Of a stretch of 64,000 nucleotides of DNA, positions 35,406 to 44,692 are shown piece after piece. Under the pieces are notes generated by a model. The model made no database searches and was not told the DNA's origin. It saw only the letters and a program-made list of their open reading frames with translations. The translations under genes and the position numbers were made by a program. Position 1 is the stretch's first letter. Every line of letters starts with the position of its first letter. This stretch comes from Novosphingobium guangzhouense (GTDB lineage: Bacteria; Pseudomonadota; Alphaproteobacteria; Sphingomonadales; Sphingomonadaceae): positions 62,001 to 126,000 of the forward strand of contig NZ_LYMM01000084.1 of the NCBI RefSeq assembly GCF_002896965.1, written 5' to 3'.

Positions 35406-36689
35406 TCAGAAAGAGACGACCGCCTCGCCGATGGCGTTCCACACTTCGTCCAGCTGATCGTCGGTGATGCAATAAGGCGGCATCACGTAGACGGTGTTGC
35501 CCAGCGGCCGCAGCAGCACATCGCGGCTGCGGAAGAAGGCCATGAGTTCGGGGGCCAGGCTGTCCATGTAGCCGCCTTCGCCAAGGGTGCGGAAATCCAG
35601 CGCGGCGATCGTGCCCAGCGTGCGCGGGTTATCGAAGTGGCAGAACCGGCCCAGCTTCTCCAGCCATGCGGACTGGCGCCGGGCCAGATCATCGATGCAG
35701 GCGCGCACCGGCTCTTCGGCCCAGATCGCCAGGTTCGCTGCGGCTGCCGCGCAGGCCAGCGGGTTGGCGGTGTAGCTGGACGAATGGAAAAACATCTTCG
35801 CCCGGTCGGTGGACCAGTGCGCGGCGAAGATCGCCTCGGTCGCCATGGTGACGGCCAGCGGCAGCGATCCGCCGGTCAGGCCCTTGGAAAGACACAGGAT
35901 ATCGGGCACGACATCCGCCTGTTCGCAGGCAAGCAGGGTGCCGGTGCGGCCCCACCCGGTCATCACTTCGTCGGCGATGAACAGGACGCCGTATCGCGTG
36001 CAGATTTCGCGCATGGCGCGCAGGGTTTCGGGGCCGTAGACCAGCATACCGCCCGAACCCAAAATCAGCGGCTCAAGGATCAGCGCGGCGATATCCCCGG
36101 CGCGGCACAGGGCCTCAAGCGCATCCAGCGTTTCCTGCTCGGCCCCGGCGGCAGGGTAGGGGATGCGGCCCACGTCGAACAGCAGCGGCGCGTAAGGCTG
36201 GTTGAACACCCCGCGCGCGCCGACCGACATCGCGCCGATGGTGTCGCCATGATAGGAATGTTCCATCACCACGATCCGATGGCGCGGCTCGCCCCCGTTT
36301 TCTGGCCCGCGGGCATGCCAGTAGCCGAGCGCCATCTTGATCGCGACTTCGACGCTGGTGGAGCCGCTGTCAGAGAAGAACACCCGCGTCAGTTCGGGCG
36401 GCATGATCGCGGTCAGCCCGGCGGCGACCTGTTCGGCGGGTTCGTGCGTCCAGCCCGCGAAGATCAGCTGGTCCAGCTTGCCCGCCTGTTCGGCGATGGC
36501 GGCCATGATGCGCGGGTGGCAGTGGCCGTGCGTAGTGACCCACCAGGAGGATATCGCATCGATCACCGTGCGCCCGTCCGCCGTGTGCAGCAGCGCGCCT
36601 TCGGCATGGGTGACGAGCGGGATCGGCTCTCCCAGACCATGCTGGGTGAAAGGATGCCAGACGGGCGAGGAGGCGGGCGGCAGGGTCAC
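35406..36689 (-). CDS. bioA: Adenosylmethionine-8-amino-7-oxononanoate aminotransferase
   Basis: A 427-residue PLP enzyme that transaminates KAPA to DAPA using S-adenosylmethionine. Visible are the class-III aminotransferase pattern IADEVMTGWGRTG, the PLP lysine in CLSKGLTGG (about residue 270), and the early FTQHG and ISSWWVTTHGH segments typical of BioA. The start is GTG at 36689, overlapping the bioD stop as GTGA. It is the last gene of the biotin operon. Confidence 0.96.
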   Translation of the reverse strand: MTLPPASSPVWHPFTQHGLGEPIPLVTHAEGALLHTADGRTVIDAISSWWVTTHGHCHPRIMAAIAEQAGKLDQLIFAGWTHEPAEQVAAGLTAIMPPELTRVFFSDSGSTSVEVAIKMALGYWHARGPENGGEPRHRIVVMEHSYHGDTIGAMSVGARGVFNQPYAPLLFDVGRIPYPAAGAEQETLDALEALCRAGDIAALILEPLILGSGGMLVYGPETLRAMREICTRYGVLFIADEVMTGWGRTGTLLACEQADVVPDILCLSKGLTGGSLPLAVTMATEAIFAAHWSTDRAKMFFHSSSYTANPLACAAAAANLAIWAEEPVRACIDDLARRQSAWLEKLGRFCHFDNPRTLGTIAALDFRTLGEGGYMDSLAPELMAFFRSRDVLLRPLGNTVYVMPPYCITDDQLDEVWNAIGEAVVSF

Positions 36690-37330
36690 GCGAAATCCTC
36701 CACGCGGAAGTTGGCGGTGAAAGCGGCGGCCAGCGCCTCGGGCGTCAGCGGATCAAGGCGGGGCAGGCGGCCAAGGCGCTTTACCTTGCCCATGGCGCAG
36801 ATGGTCGTCTCGCTGTCCTCCACCGGATCGCCCACGAAGGCGACGCCCAGAATCTCTACGCCGCGCGCGCGCAGCGCCTCTATCGACAGGAGCGAATGGT
36901 TGATCGTGCCCAGCATCGTGCGCGCCACCAGCACTACCGGGGCACCCCAGCGGGCGAACTGGTCCGCATAAGTTTGCGTGCGGGATATCGGGACAAGTGC
37001 GCCGCCTGCGCCTTCCACCACCAGCGGCCCGTCGACCTGTGGCAGCGCAAGCCGGGCCGTGTCGATCGTCACGCCGTCGATCTCTGCGGCAAGGTGGGGG
37101 GAGCAGGGCGTGGTCAGGCTGTAGGCTTCGGGCAGCACCTTGCCTGCGGGCAGCCCGCCAAGGAAGCCGACGCGCTGGGCATCGGGGCCTTCTTCCTCGA
37201 TCCCGGCCTGTACCGGCTTCCAGTAATGTGCCTGCAGCGCACCGGCCAGCGCAGCGGCGAACACGGTCTTGCCGATGCCGGTATCCGTGCCGGTGACGAT
37301 CAGGGGCCGGGAGAGAGTGCGCTGGGTCAT
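36686..37330 (-). CDS. bioD: Dethiobiotin synthetase
   Basis: A 214-residue enzyme that closes the ureido ring of dethiobiotin with ATP and carbon dioxide. The N-terminal P-loop VTGTDTGIGKTVFAAAL and YWKPVQAG are diagnostic, and VVEGAGGALVPI follows about residue 105. It overlaps bioC upstream by 4 bases and bioA downstream by 4 bases. Confidence 0.96.
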   Translation of the reverse strand: MTQRTLSRPLIVTGTDTGIGKTVFAAALAGALQAHYWKPVQAGIEEEGPDAQRVGFLGGLPAGKVLPEAYSLTTPCSPHLAAEIDGVTIDTARLALPQVDGPLVVEGAGGALVPISRTQTYADQFARWGAPVVLVARTMLGTINHSLLSIEALRARGVEILGVAFVGDPVEDSETTICAMGKVKRLGRLPRLDPLTPEALAAAFTANFRVEDFA

Positions 37331-38112
37331 TGGGGGCTCACGTAAGGAAAGGTCGTGGCCCGATGCAAGTGGCAGGTCACGACCTCATAGGTCACTTCGC
37401 ATCCGCTTTGGGCGAACCGGGCCATGACGCTGCGCAGTTGGGCCGGGGTAAGCGGGCGGTGAGAGGGCGCCGACGTGCCCGCACCGATGGCCTTCACCGC
37501 GCGCAGGAAGCTGCGCGGGTCGGGGTGACGCTCGGTCACGTCCTCGACGATCAGCGTTTCGGGCGACAGGGTCGCAAAGGCGTCCACGGCGGCGAAGGCG
37601 GGGGTGCCGGGGGCGATCCCTTGCGCAGCGTGAGCGGCGCGCCATTCGCCGAAGCTGCGCGGTCCAAGCGTGGTGATGACAAGGTGCCCGCCCGGCGCCA
37701 GCCACTGCGCCAGTCGCGCAAGGGCGGCGGGGGTATCGTCGAACCACTGCATCGCAAGACTGGAGCAGATGAGGTCGAACGGCGCACCTTCGGGCGTTCC
37801 GTGCTCTCCGTCGAGGGTGGCGAAGCGCAGGGTTCGCGATGCATCGCAAGGCGGCGCGGCGGCGCGGCAACGCTCCACCATTTCGGGCGCAATGTCCGTG
37901 ACCAGCCAGTCGCCGCCGATGCCCCGTTCGATCAGGGCGCGGGTAAGGAACCCGGTGCCGCAGCCGATTTCCAGCACGCGCGGGGCCGGGGCAAGGTCCA
38001 GCCCGGCGATGCGCGCGGCCAGCGTGGCGGCCACATCGCGCTGGATGCGGGCGTGCCCTTCGTAATCGGGTGCGGAGCCGAAGGCGCTGCGGATGCGGTT
38101 GCGCTGGCTCAC
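37327..38112 (-). CDS. bioC: Malonyl-ACP O-methyltransferase
   Basis: A 261-residue SAM methyltransferase that starts pimelate synthesis by capping malonyl-ACP. Motif I is VLEIGCGTGFLTRAL (about residue 45), and the QWFDDTPAALARL and FGEWRAAHAA segments fit BioC. I choose the GTG at 38112, which overlaps the upstream stop as GTGA; the frame runs further but into the bioH gene. The position between bioH and bioD supports the role. Confidence 0.9.
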   Translation of the reverse strand: MSQRNRIRSAFGSAPDYEGHARIQRDVAATLAARIAGLDLAPAPRVLEIGCGTGFLTRALIERGIGGDWLVTDIAPEMVERCRAAAPPCDASRTLRFATLDGEHGTPEGAPFDLICSSLAMQWFDDTPAALARLAQWLAPGGHLVITTLGPRSFGEWRAAHAAQGIAPGTPAFAAVDAFATLSPETLIVEDVTERHPDPRSFLRAVKAIGAGTSAPSHRPLTPAQLRSVMARFAQSGCEVTYEVVTCHLHRATTFPYVSPQ

Positions 38113-38735
38113 GGTGCCATGATCCCGCGAACGGCCGCAGCGCACAGGTGAGGCGCTTCAACGGGAAGCAGGTGGCCCGCGCCGGCATGCTCGATGCGGT
38201 GGACCCGGCTTCCTGCGAAAGTGGCGGCGCGCATGTCCGGCGGCAGCAGCGGGTCCGCGCCGCCATGGACGGCGACGATGGGCACGTCCCCCGGCAGGTC
38301 CCTCAGCGCAGGCGCCGCGTCGCGCAGGCGCAGCAGGTCGGCGGCCAGCGGTTCGGCGTCGATTTCGCCGAACGCTTCGCTTGCACCACAGGTCTTGCGG
38401 AATTCGGCAAGCACGCCGCGCGGGTCCGTCGCGAAGCGGCGTGCCATGCGGTCAAGTACGCGTGGCGGTATGCCGGGGCGGCCGGTGACGGCCGTGAACC
38501 GCTCGAACCCGTTGATCGCCACGATGCCGACCAGCCCCGGCGGCGGCGCGGCAAGGACGCGCATGGTGCCGAAGGAATGCGTCACGGCAATGCACGGTCC
38601 TTCGACGGCGGGCGCGTGGGCCGCGCCGAAGTAGCCGCGATCGTCGATTTCATGCGTCCATTCGGGCAGCAGCGCGGCCAGCGGCGTCCAGAAATGGCGG
38701 TCGAAGCCCCAGCCGTGGGCGAACAGCAGCTTCAC
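38109..38735 (-). CDS. bioH: BioH-like pimeloyl-ACP methyl ester esterase
   Basis: A 208-residue alpha/beta-hydrolase that would remove the methyl cap from pimeloyl-ACP. It starts MKLLFAHGWGFD. The nucleophile elbow is THSFGT rather than G-x-S-x-G, the Asp is in HGGADPLLP and the His in GAGHLLP. Shorter than E. coli BioH (about 256 residues) and divergent; the position between bioF and bioC is the main support. The gene could be replaced by name with another carboxylesterase of the same role. Confidence 0.78.
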   Translation of the reverse strand: MKLLFAHGWGFDRHFWTPLAALLPEWTHEIDDRGYFGAAHAPAVEGPCIAVTHSFGTMRVLAAPPPGLVGIVAINGFERFTAVTGRPGIPPRVLDRMARRFATDPRGVLAEFRKTCGASEAFGEIDAEPLAADLLRLRDAAPALRDLPGDVPIVAVHGGADPLLPPDMRAATFAGSRVHRIEHAGAGHLLPVEAPHLCAAAVRGIMAP

Positions 38736-39907
38736 CTGTCCGGTCCCGCAGCAGCCTCGATCGCGCCGAGCAGGGCGTCGATGTCCGCCTCGCTATGGCC
38801 CGCACGCAGGGCAAGGCGCAGGCGGCTGGTGCCTGCGGGCACCGTGGGCGGCCGGATTGCGGAGGCAAGGAAGCCTGCCTCCTCCAGTTGTGCCGACAGG
38901 GCCATGGCCTTGTCCTCCGGTCCGATCACGGCGGGCACGATCTGGGTCGAGGACGCGCCGTGGTCCAGCCCTAGGCGGGCCAGCCCCGCACGCAGCCGGT
39001 CGCCCAGAGCGGCAAGGTGGGCGCGCTCTGTCCCCATCCCCGGCAGCAGGTCCAGCGCGGCATCCACCGCGCCCAGCACGGCGGGCGGCGGGGCGGTGGT
39101 GAAGATGAAGCCGCTGGCCGCGTTCGTCAGGTAGTCGATCAGCACCCGCGATCCGGCAACATAGGCACCAAAGCCGCCCAGCGCCTTGCTGAACGTGCCC
39201 ATGACAAGGTCCACCTTGCCCGGCACCAGCGCCGAAAGGCCGCGCCCCTCGGGACCAAGCACGCCGGTAGCATGTGCTTCGTCGACGAACAGCGCGGCGT
39301 CGTGGCGCTGCGCGATATCGGCAAGACGCACCATGTCGGCGCGGTCCCCGTCCATCGAGAAGACGCTTTCGGTCAGGATCAGGCGAGCGGGGGCATCCGC
39401 GCCCTTTTCCGCCAGCAGGGCTTCGAGGTGGTCGAGGTCGTTGTGGCGGAAACGATGCTGGCGCACGCCCGCCATCGCGATTCCGGCGTGCATTGATGCG
39501 TGGATCAGCCGGTCGGAGAACACCGCAATCCCCGGAACGGCGGCAAGCAGCGCGGGTATCACTGCCGCGTTGGCTTGCCAGCCGCTGGCGAAGATCAGCG
39601 CCGCCTCGCAATGCTTGAACGCGGCGATGCGCGCTTCGAGAGCAAGGTGCGCGGCGCTGGTTCCCGTGACCAGCCGCGATGCGCCCGAGCCCGAACCGTC
39701 GCGCCCGGCCCATCGGGTAGAGCGTTCCACGAGCAGCGGATGGCGCGCCAGGCCAAGGTAGTCGTTACTGGAAAAGTCGAGCATGGTGCGTCCGCCGCGC
39801 TCTATCCGGCCGTCGGACAGCAAGGTGGTGGCGCGCAAGGTCCGACGCTGTCCGGCGCGGGTAATGCGCTCCAGCGCTGCCTCGAGGTGTGAATCGAGCC
39901 GGCTCAT
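38732..39907 (-). CDS. bioF: 8-amino-7-oxononanoate synthase
   Basis: A 391-residue PLP enzyme that joins pimeloyl-ACP and alanine to give KAPA. Visible are the FSSNDYLGLARHP entry (about residue 40), the FVDEAHATGVLGPEGRG strand and the PLP lysine in GTFSKALGGFGAY (about residue 230). The ATG at 39907 gives MSRLDSHLEAAL; the frame extends upstream without good sequence. First gene of bioF-bioH-bioC-bioD-bioA; bioB is not in this window. Confidence 0.95.
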   Translation of the reverse strand: MSRLDSHLEAALERITRAGQRRTLRATTLLSDGRIERGGRTMLDFSSNDYLGLARHPLLVERSTRWAGRDGSGSGASRLVTGTSAAHLALEARIAAFKHCEAALIFASGWQANAAVIPALLAAVPGIAVFSDRLIHASMHAGIAMAGVRQHRFRHNDLDHLEALLAEKGADAPARLILTESVFSMDGDRADMVRLADIAQRHDAALFVDEAHATGVLGPEGRGLSALVPGKVDLVMGTFSKALGGFGAYVAGSRVLIDYLTNAASGFIFTTAPPPAVLGAVDAALDLLPGMGTERAHLAALGDRLRAGLARLGLDHGASSTQIVPAVIGPEDKAMALSAQLEEAGFLASAIRPPTVPAGTSRLRLALRAGHSEADIDALLGAIEAAAGPDR

Positions 39908-40038
39908 GCCCCGCCCGGTATGGCATGGCGCCGCGCGGCACAATGGGCGGATTGTCCGGGGCGGGGTATGAAGAAGGCGTTCGGGGCAGCGCAAGGTTGA
40001 TCTCGACCCGGCGAGCCTCGCACGATAAGGCGCATTCC

Positions 40039-40545
40039 ATGGACCTCGAAATCGATATCGAAGAACCTTGGGATGCTGCCACGGACTGGGCCGATCTTGC
40101 GCAGGCCGCGCTTGATGCGCTGGTCACGATGGCGCCGGAGCTGGACAATGAACGGCTTACCGCCAGCCTGCTGTTCACCAGCGACGCCGAAGTCCATGTT
40201 CTCAACCGCGAATGGCGGGCGAAGGACAAGCCGACCAACGTGCTGTCCTTCCCGATGCTTGAGCGTGATGCCCTGCTCGATCTGGACGGGGCCGGGCCGC
40301 CCGAAATGCTGGGCGATCTGGCGCTGGCCTGTGAAACCTGCGCGCGCGAGGCAGCCGAAAAGGGCATCCCGGTAGAGCACCACGCCACTCACCTGATCAT
40401 CCACGGCCTGCTCCATCTGGCCGGCCACGATCACGAGACGTCGGACGAGGATGCCGAGGCGATGGAGGCGCTCGAAACAAAGGCACTTGCAGTTTTGGGC
40501 ATTCCCGACCCATATGGGGACCGCACTGAGGCAACAGGGATTTAA
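40039..40545 (+). CDS. ybeY: Endoribonuclease YbeY, rRNA maturation factor
   Basis: A 168-residue metal-dependent RNase needed for 16S rRNA 3' processing and ribosome quality control. The zinc site THLIIHGLLHLAGHDH (about residue 115) and the KPTNVLSFP motif (about 63) are diagnostic. Its stop lies 6 bases before the corC ATG. It is divergent from the biotin operon. Confidence 0.95.
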   Translation: MDLEIDIEEPWDAATDWADLAQAALDALVTMAPELDNERLTASLLFTSDAEVHVLNREWRAKDKPTNVLSFPMLERDALLDLDGAGPPEMLGDLALACETCAREAAEKGIPVEHHATHLIIHGLLHLAGHDHETSDEDAEAMEALETKALAVLGIPDPYGDRTEATGI

Positions 40546-40551
40546 CCGTAC

Positions 40552-41475
40552 ATGGCCGACAATGGCCGCCACGCCGACTCCGCGTCCGGAGAAGGAGACA
40601 GTACCAACACGCTTTGGCGTGCTTTCAAGCGGCTTTTCTATGCAGAGGGCGACCAGTCCCTGCGCGCCCAGCTTGAAGAAGCCATCAACGAGCACGAAGG
40701 CGATACCGACGAAGGATCGACCGCGAAGGGCGATCTTTCGCCGATCGAGCGGCAGATGCTGCGCAATCTCCTGCATTTCAGCGAACATGACGCCGACGAC
40801 GTCGCTATCCCGCGCAGCGAGATCGTGGCCATTCCCGCGTCGGCCACATGGGCCGAAGTCGTGGATGCCTTCGCCGAGCACGGCCACAGCCGCATGCCCG
40901 TCTACGGAGAGACGCTGGACGCCATCAGGGGCATGATCCACATCAAGGATGTGTTCCCGCTGCTGGCGCGCGGCGATCCGGCACCGGAAGACTGGACCAC
41001 GCTGATGCGCCAGCCGCTCTACGTGCCGCAATCGCGCGGCGCGCTGGACGTGCTGGCTGACATGCGGGCGCAGCGCACACACCTTGCGGTCGTCATCGAC
41101 GAGTACACCGGCACCGACGGCATCATCACCATCGAGGATCTCGTGGAGGAGATCGTCGGCTCGATCGAGGACGAGCATGACGATGCGCCCGAGGAATTGC
41201 TGGTTGCAATCGACGCAGGTATGTGGGACGCGGACGCCCGAGCGGAACTTGACGATGTGGCCGAGCGGATCGATCCGCGGCTGGCCGAAGTCGAGGAATC
41301 GGTTGATACTCTCGGCGGCCTTGCTTTCGTGCTGGCCGGGCAGGTGCCTGAAGTGGGTGCCGTCCTGGACCACGACAGCGGCTGGAAGATAGAGGTGACG
41401 GATGGGGACGAGCGGCGCGTGACGCGGTTGCGGCTCCACCCGCCGGTGGAAGAGTTGGAGAGCGAGGCCGAATAA
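40552..41475 (+). CDS. corC: CorC/HlyC-family CBS-domain protein
   Basis: A 307-residue cytoplasmic protein: paired CBS domains (about residues 85-210, IPRSEIVAIPASATWAEVV and GMIHIKDVFPLL) and a C-terminal CorC_HlyC transporter-associated domain (about 220-300, VDTLGGLAFVLAGQVPEVG). It lacks the N-terminal membrane DUF21 domain. The CorC form is linked to magnesium/cobalt efflux. It follows ybeY as in many alphaproteobacteria, but the usual partner phoH is elsewhere (43415, opposite strand). Confidence 0.88.
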   Translation: MADNGRHADSASGEGDSTNTLWRAFKRLFYAEGDQSLRAQLEEAINEHEGDTDEGSTAKGDLSPIERQMLRNLLHFSEHDADDVAIPRSEIVAIPASATWAEVVDAFAEHGHSRMPVYGETLDAIRGMIHIKDVFPLLARGDPAPEDWTTLMRQPLYVPQSRGALDVLADMRAQRTHLAVVIDEYTGTDGIITIEDLVEEIVGSIEDEHDDAPEELLVAIDAGMWDADARAELDDVAERIDPRLAEVEESVDTLGGLAFVLAGQVPEVGAVLDHDSGWKIEVTDGDERRVTRLRLHPPVEELESEAE

Positions 41476-41531
41476 CCGCTGCCGCCGAATCCCCGGCGGT
41501 GGCCCCAACTGAGTGAAAAGACAGAAGAACA

Positions 41532-42416
41532 GTGCCTGTACGCCGTTTACCCCCTCTTCGCGCGCTTGAGGCTTTCGTGCGCGTGGTGCGCCTTGGTTCC
41601 GCCAAGGCGGCCGCCAACGAACTCGCGCTCAGCCCTTCGGCCCTGTCGCGCCGTGTCGCCGCGCTGGAGGACTTTACCGGCAAGCGCCTGTTCACCCGCC
41701 AGCATCAGGCAATGAAGCTGACCGACGAAGGCCAGGCCTTCTACACGGCCATCGCCCCCAAGCTGGAGGAACTGGCCGAAGCGGTGGAAGCGCAGATCGA
41801 TCGCGGCCAGGTGCTGCGCCTGCATCTGGGTGTGCCTTCGCTCTTCGGCGGCCAGCGGTTGTTCCCGCGCCTGCCCGAACTGCGCAAGCTGCATCCGCGC
41901 CTGCACATCGACATCGATACCGGCGCGCATCTGGAAGACCGCGTCGGCGATACGCTGGACGCCGCGATCATCCTCGCGAAGGAACCCGACCCGCAGTATT
42001 ACCGGGTGCAGCTGGACCATAACAAGGTCTACGCGATCACTTCGCAGGCGCTGGCCGAAGAACTGGGTTCGGTGCCGGATGAGGCCAAGCTGTCTCGCCA
42101 GACTTTCCTGATCCATCAAGATTTGCCCGACAGCCTCGATGCGTGGAAGAGGGCGATCGACCTGCCGGACCTCGATCCCGCATCGGTGGACCGTTTCGAT
42201 TCTGGCCAGCTGGTGCTGGAAGCAGCGGCGCAGGGCCTTGGCATCGCGATCATGCACGACGATCACTTTCGCCGTTCGCATGATACCCGTCTTGCGCGGC
42301 TTTACGATATCGACGTGGAAAGCCCCTATCGCTACTGGTTCGTGTGCCGTCCCAAGTCGCTGGAAGCTCGGCCGGTCCGCATCTTCCACGAGTGGCTGCT
42401 GCAGGCTGGGCTCTGA
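41532..42416 (+). CDS. LysR-family transcriptional regulator (GcvA-like)
   Basis: A 294-residue regulator: an N-terminal helix-turn-helix (residues about 8-66, LPPLRALEAFVRVVRLGS, AANELALSPSALSRRVAALE) and a C-terminal two-lobed substrate domain. The PLRALEAF entry is the GcvA-like type. The start is GTG at 41532, 56 bases after corC. No gene is divergent next to it, so its target is not evident. Confidence 0.88.
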   Translation: MPVRRLPPLRALEAFVRVVRLGSAKAAANELALSPSALSRRVAALEDFTGKRLFTRQHQAMKLTDEGQAFYTAIAPKLEELAEAVEAQIDRGQVLRLHLGVPSLFGGQRLFPRLPELRKLHPRLHIDIDTGAHLEDRVGDTLDAAIILAKEPDPQYYRVQLDHNKVYAITSQALAEELGSVPDEAKLSRQTFLIHQDLPDSLDAWKRAIDLPDLDPASVDRFDSGQLVLEAAAQGLGIAIMHDDHFRRSHDTRLARLYDIDVESPYRYWFVCRPKSLEARPVRIFHEWLLQAGL

Positions 42417-42417
42417 T

Positions 42418-42486
42418 CTTTCGACAAGCTGAGGGCGAGGGGAGGATTTGCAGCCTCCAGCCCCGCTGAGGCCAAACCTGTCGAAG
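42418..42486. repeat. Imperfect palindromic REP-like element
   Basis: The outer arms CTTTCGACAAGCTGAGG and CTGAGGCCAAACCTGTCGAAG are inverted relative to each other, and the inner GGGGAGG / CCTCCAGCCCC arms also pair. Extragenic repeats built on TTCGACAGG are common in sphingomonad genomes. Seen once here, just after a LysR gene. Confidence 0.4.
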
Positions 42487-42607
42487 CCCTATACGACGGG
42501 ATGCGCCTGAAGCCTTCTGCGACCGACCGACATTTTCGTTTTTCCCATTGCGGCGAACGGGATATGCCCTGCGGCGTCCCGTTCGTGCGAACCATGGGAG
42601 TTTTCTG

Positions 42608-43348
42608 ATGCGTTTCGTTCTTGCCGCCTGCTCCGCCCTGCTGGCGTCCGCTTCGCCCGTTCTTGCCGCTGAGGCTGCGCCGAACGCCGTTTCTGTTCCC
42701 GTCACCGATGCGGCGCGCCTTGCCGCTGCCAGGCAAACGGTGGACTATGTTTTTCCGCTCGGCACTTACGGGCGGATCATGAACGGCACGATGGATAAGA
42801 TGATGGATTCCATCATGGACTCCATGATGCAGCTGCCGCTCAAGGATCTGGCCGGCATCAGCGGCGTGGACACCTCGCAGCTGGGAAGTGGCACGATGGC
42901 GCAGATCATGGAAATCTACGACCCCGCCTTCAAGCAGCGCATGCAGGTTTCGACCCGCACGATGATGACCGACATGATGGGCCTGATGACCCAATTCGAG
43001 CCCGATATCCGCGATGGCCTTGCCAGCGCCTATGCGGGACGGTTCGATACGAAGCAGTTGCAGGAAATGAACGCTTTTTTCGCCACGCCCACCGGCAGGG
43101 CCTATGCGGCGGATTCGTACATCATCATGATGTCGCCTGAAGTCATGAACAAGATGCAGGCGCTGATGCCCCGGCTGATGAAGGAAATGCCCGCCATCGT
43201 CGAAAAGGTGAAGGCATCGACCGCCAACCTGCCGGCTCCGCGTAAGTATGCGGAACTCAAGAGCGCGGAAAAGGACAAGCTGGCTGGCCTGCTCGGAATT
43301 TCGCGCAAGGAACTGGATGAGGGTGAGGCGAAGAAGGCCGCGCAGTAA
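42608..43348 (+). CDS. DUF2059-domain exported protein
   Basis: A 246-residue protein with a signal peptide (ACSALLASASPVLAAEAA). The middle is a helical segment rich in methionine (GTMDKMMDSIMDSMMQ), and the DUF2059 core includes FDTKQLQEMNAFFATPTGRAYAADS (about 150-175). DUF2059 is widespread but without a defined role. Preceded by an imperfect palindromic repeat and followed by a hairpin. Confidence 0.85.
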   Translation: MRFVLAACSALLASASPVLAAEAAPNAVSVPVTDAARLAAARQTVDYVFPLGTYGRIMNGTMDKMMDSIMDSMMQLPLKDLAGISGVDTSQLGSGTMAQIMEIYDPAFKQRMQVSTRTMMTDMMGLMTQFEPDIRDGLASAYAGRFDTKQLQEMNAFFATPTGRAYAADSYIIMMSPEVMNKMQALMPRLMKEMPAIVEKVKASTANLPAPRKYAELKSAEKDKLAGLLGISRKELDEGEAKKAAQ

Positions 43349-43355
43349 CGCCGCG

Positions 43356-43406
43356 TGCCGGGGCTTTTGATGCCGCTCCGTTGCGAGCGTGCCGAAGGCC
43401 CCGGCA
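43356..43406. terminator. Hairpin between convergent DUF2059 and phoH genes
   Basis: The arms TGCCGGGGC (43356-43364) and GCCCCGGCA (43398-43406) pair perfectly but enclose 33 bases. This may be a bidirectional terminator; the long loop lowers confidence. Confidence 0.4.
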
Positions 43407-43414
43407 AGGGAACG

Positions 43415-44434
43415 TTACTCGGTCGGCCCTTCGTAAGCCTCGACGATGCGCCCCACGATTGGGTGGCGCACCACGTCTGCTGCGGTGAAGCGGGTGACGG
43501 CGATGCCTTCCACCCCTTCGAGCCGCGACACCGCGTCGGCAAGGCCGGAATGGCGGTCGCCGCCGGGGATATCGACCTGGCGCGGGTCTCCGCACACCAC
43601 CATGCGGCTGTTCTGGCCGAAGCGGGTGAGGAACATTTTCATCTGTTCGCGCGTGGTGTTCTGCGCTTCGTCAAGGATGACGAAGGCGTCGGCCAGCGTG
43701 CGGCCGCGCATGAAGGCGATCGGCGCGATCTCGATCTCTCCGTTCGCCAGACGGCGTTCCACCTGTTCGGGCGGCATGCAGTCGTACAACGCATCGTAGA
43801 GCGGGCGGAGGTAGGGATCGACCTTGTCCTTCATGTCACCGGGCAGGAAGCCGAGCTTTTCGCCCGCTTCCACCGCCGGGCGTGACAGGATCAGGCGCTG
43901 GACCGATCCGGTCATCAGCTGACTGACCGCCTGCGCCACCGCCACATAGGTCTTGCCCGTACCCGCCGGGCCAAGCGCGAAGATCACGTCCGACTTGGCC
44001 AGCTGGCGCATATAGTCGATCTGCGTGGCAGACCGGGGCACGATCGTTTTCTTGCGGGTGCGGATCATGATCGGCGGCGCGCCCGCGTCACCGGTAATGA
44101 TGCCTTCGAGGGTGGGTTCAGTGCTCATCGCGATCAGCGATTCGATGGCGCCGGAATCAAGCGCCTGCCCCATCTCCAGCCGGTGATACATGCCTTTCAG
44201 TGTATCGCGCGCGCGGGCGACGGCATCGTCCGGCCCTTCGATCTGAATCTTGCTGCCCCGCGCGGAAATGTAGACGCCAAGGCGGTTCTCCACTTGCACG
44301 AGGTTTGAATCGAACTGGCCGAACAGGGCCCCCAGCAACACGGGTTCGTCGAAATCTATTTCGACACGCGCCCGACGGTGAGTTTCAGGGCGGAACTGCG
44401 CCGGGTCAACGGCACGGGCTGCTTTGCGGGCCAT
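43415..44434 (-). CDS. phoH: PhoH-like ATPase
   Basis: A 339-residue protein: an N-terminal KH-like segment (about 40-90, RLGVYISARGSKIQIEG) and a P-loop ATPase domain with ALGPAGTGKTYVAVAQA (about 150) and the Walker B FVILDEAQN (about 250). PhoL/PhoH proteins work with YbeY in rRNA processing or RNA unwinding; here it is about 3 kb from ybeY-corC on the opposite strand. Confidence 0.94.
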   Translation of the reverse strand: MARKAARAVDPAQFRPETHRRARVEIDFDEPVLLGALFGQFDSNLVQVENRLGVYISARGSKIQIEGPDDAVARARDTLKGMYHRLEMGQALDSGAIESLIAMSTEPTLEGIITGDAGAPPIMIRTRKKTIVPRSATQIDYMRQLAKSDVIFALGPAGTGKTYVAVAQAVSQLMTGSVQRLILSRPAVEAGEKLGFLPGDMKDKVDPYLRPLYDALYDCMPPEQVERRLANGEIEIAPIAFMRGRTLADAFVILDEAQNTTREQMKMFLTRFGQNSRMVVCGDPRQVDIPGGDRHSGLADAVSRLEGVEGIAVTRFTAADVVRHPIVGRIVEAYEGPTE

Positions 44435-44692
44435 GTGCTCCTTTCATGCGAGATTGATGCCTCGTTCTATCGTGAAGATGGCTCCGCAGGGCTCATGCTG
44501 CAAGGAGGGGCAATGCAAATTCCCAGCGTTTCGTCGGGGATAACTGCGCGTTTCGGCGCTCCGGCATGAAACTGTCGCAGGGGTGCGACACTTATGTCCC
44601 CACGCTGCACGCCGCATTCCCGGGTCGTTCAGGAGCGAGCGGGCAGTTTTGAACCAGAAGGCCGGATACGGTCCTTACGAAGAAGGAGAATA

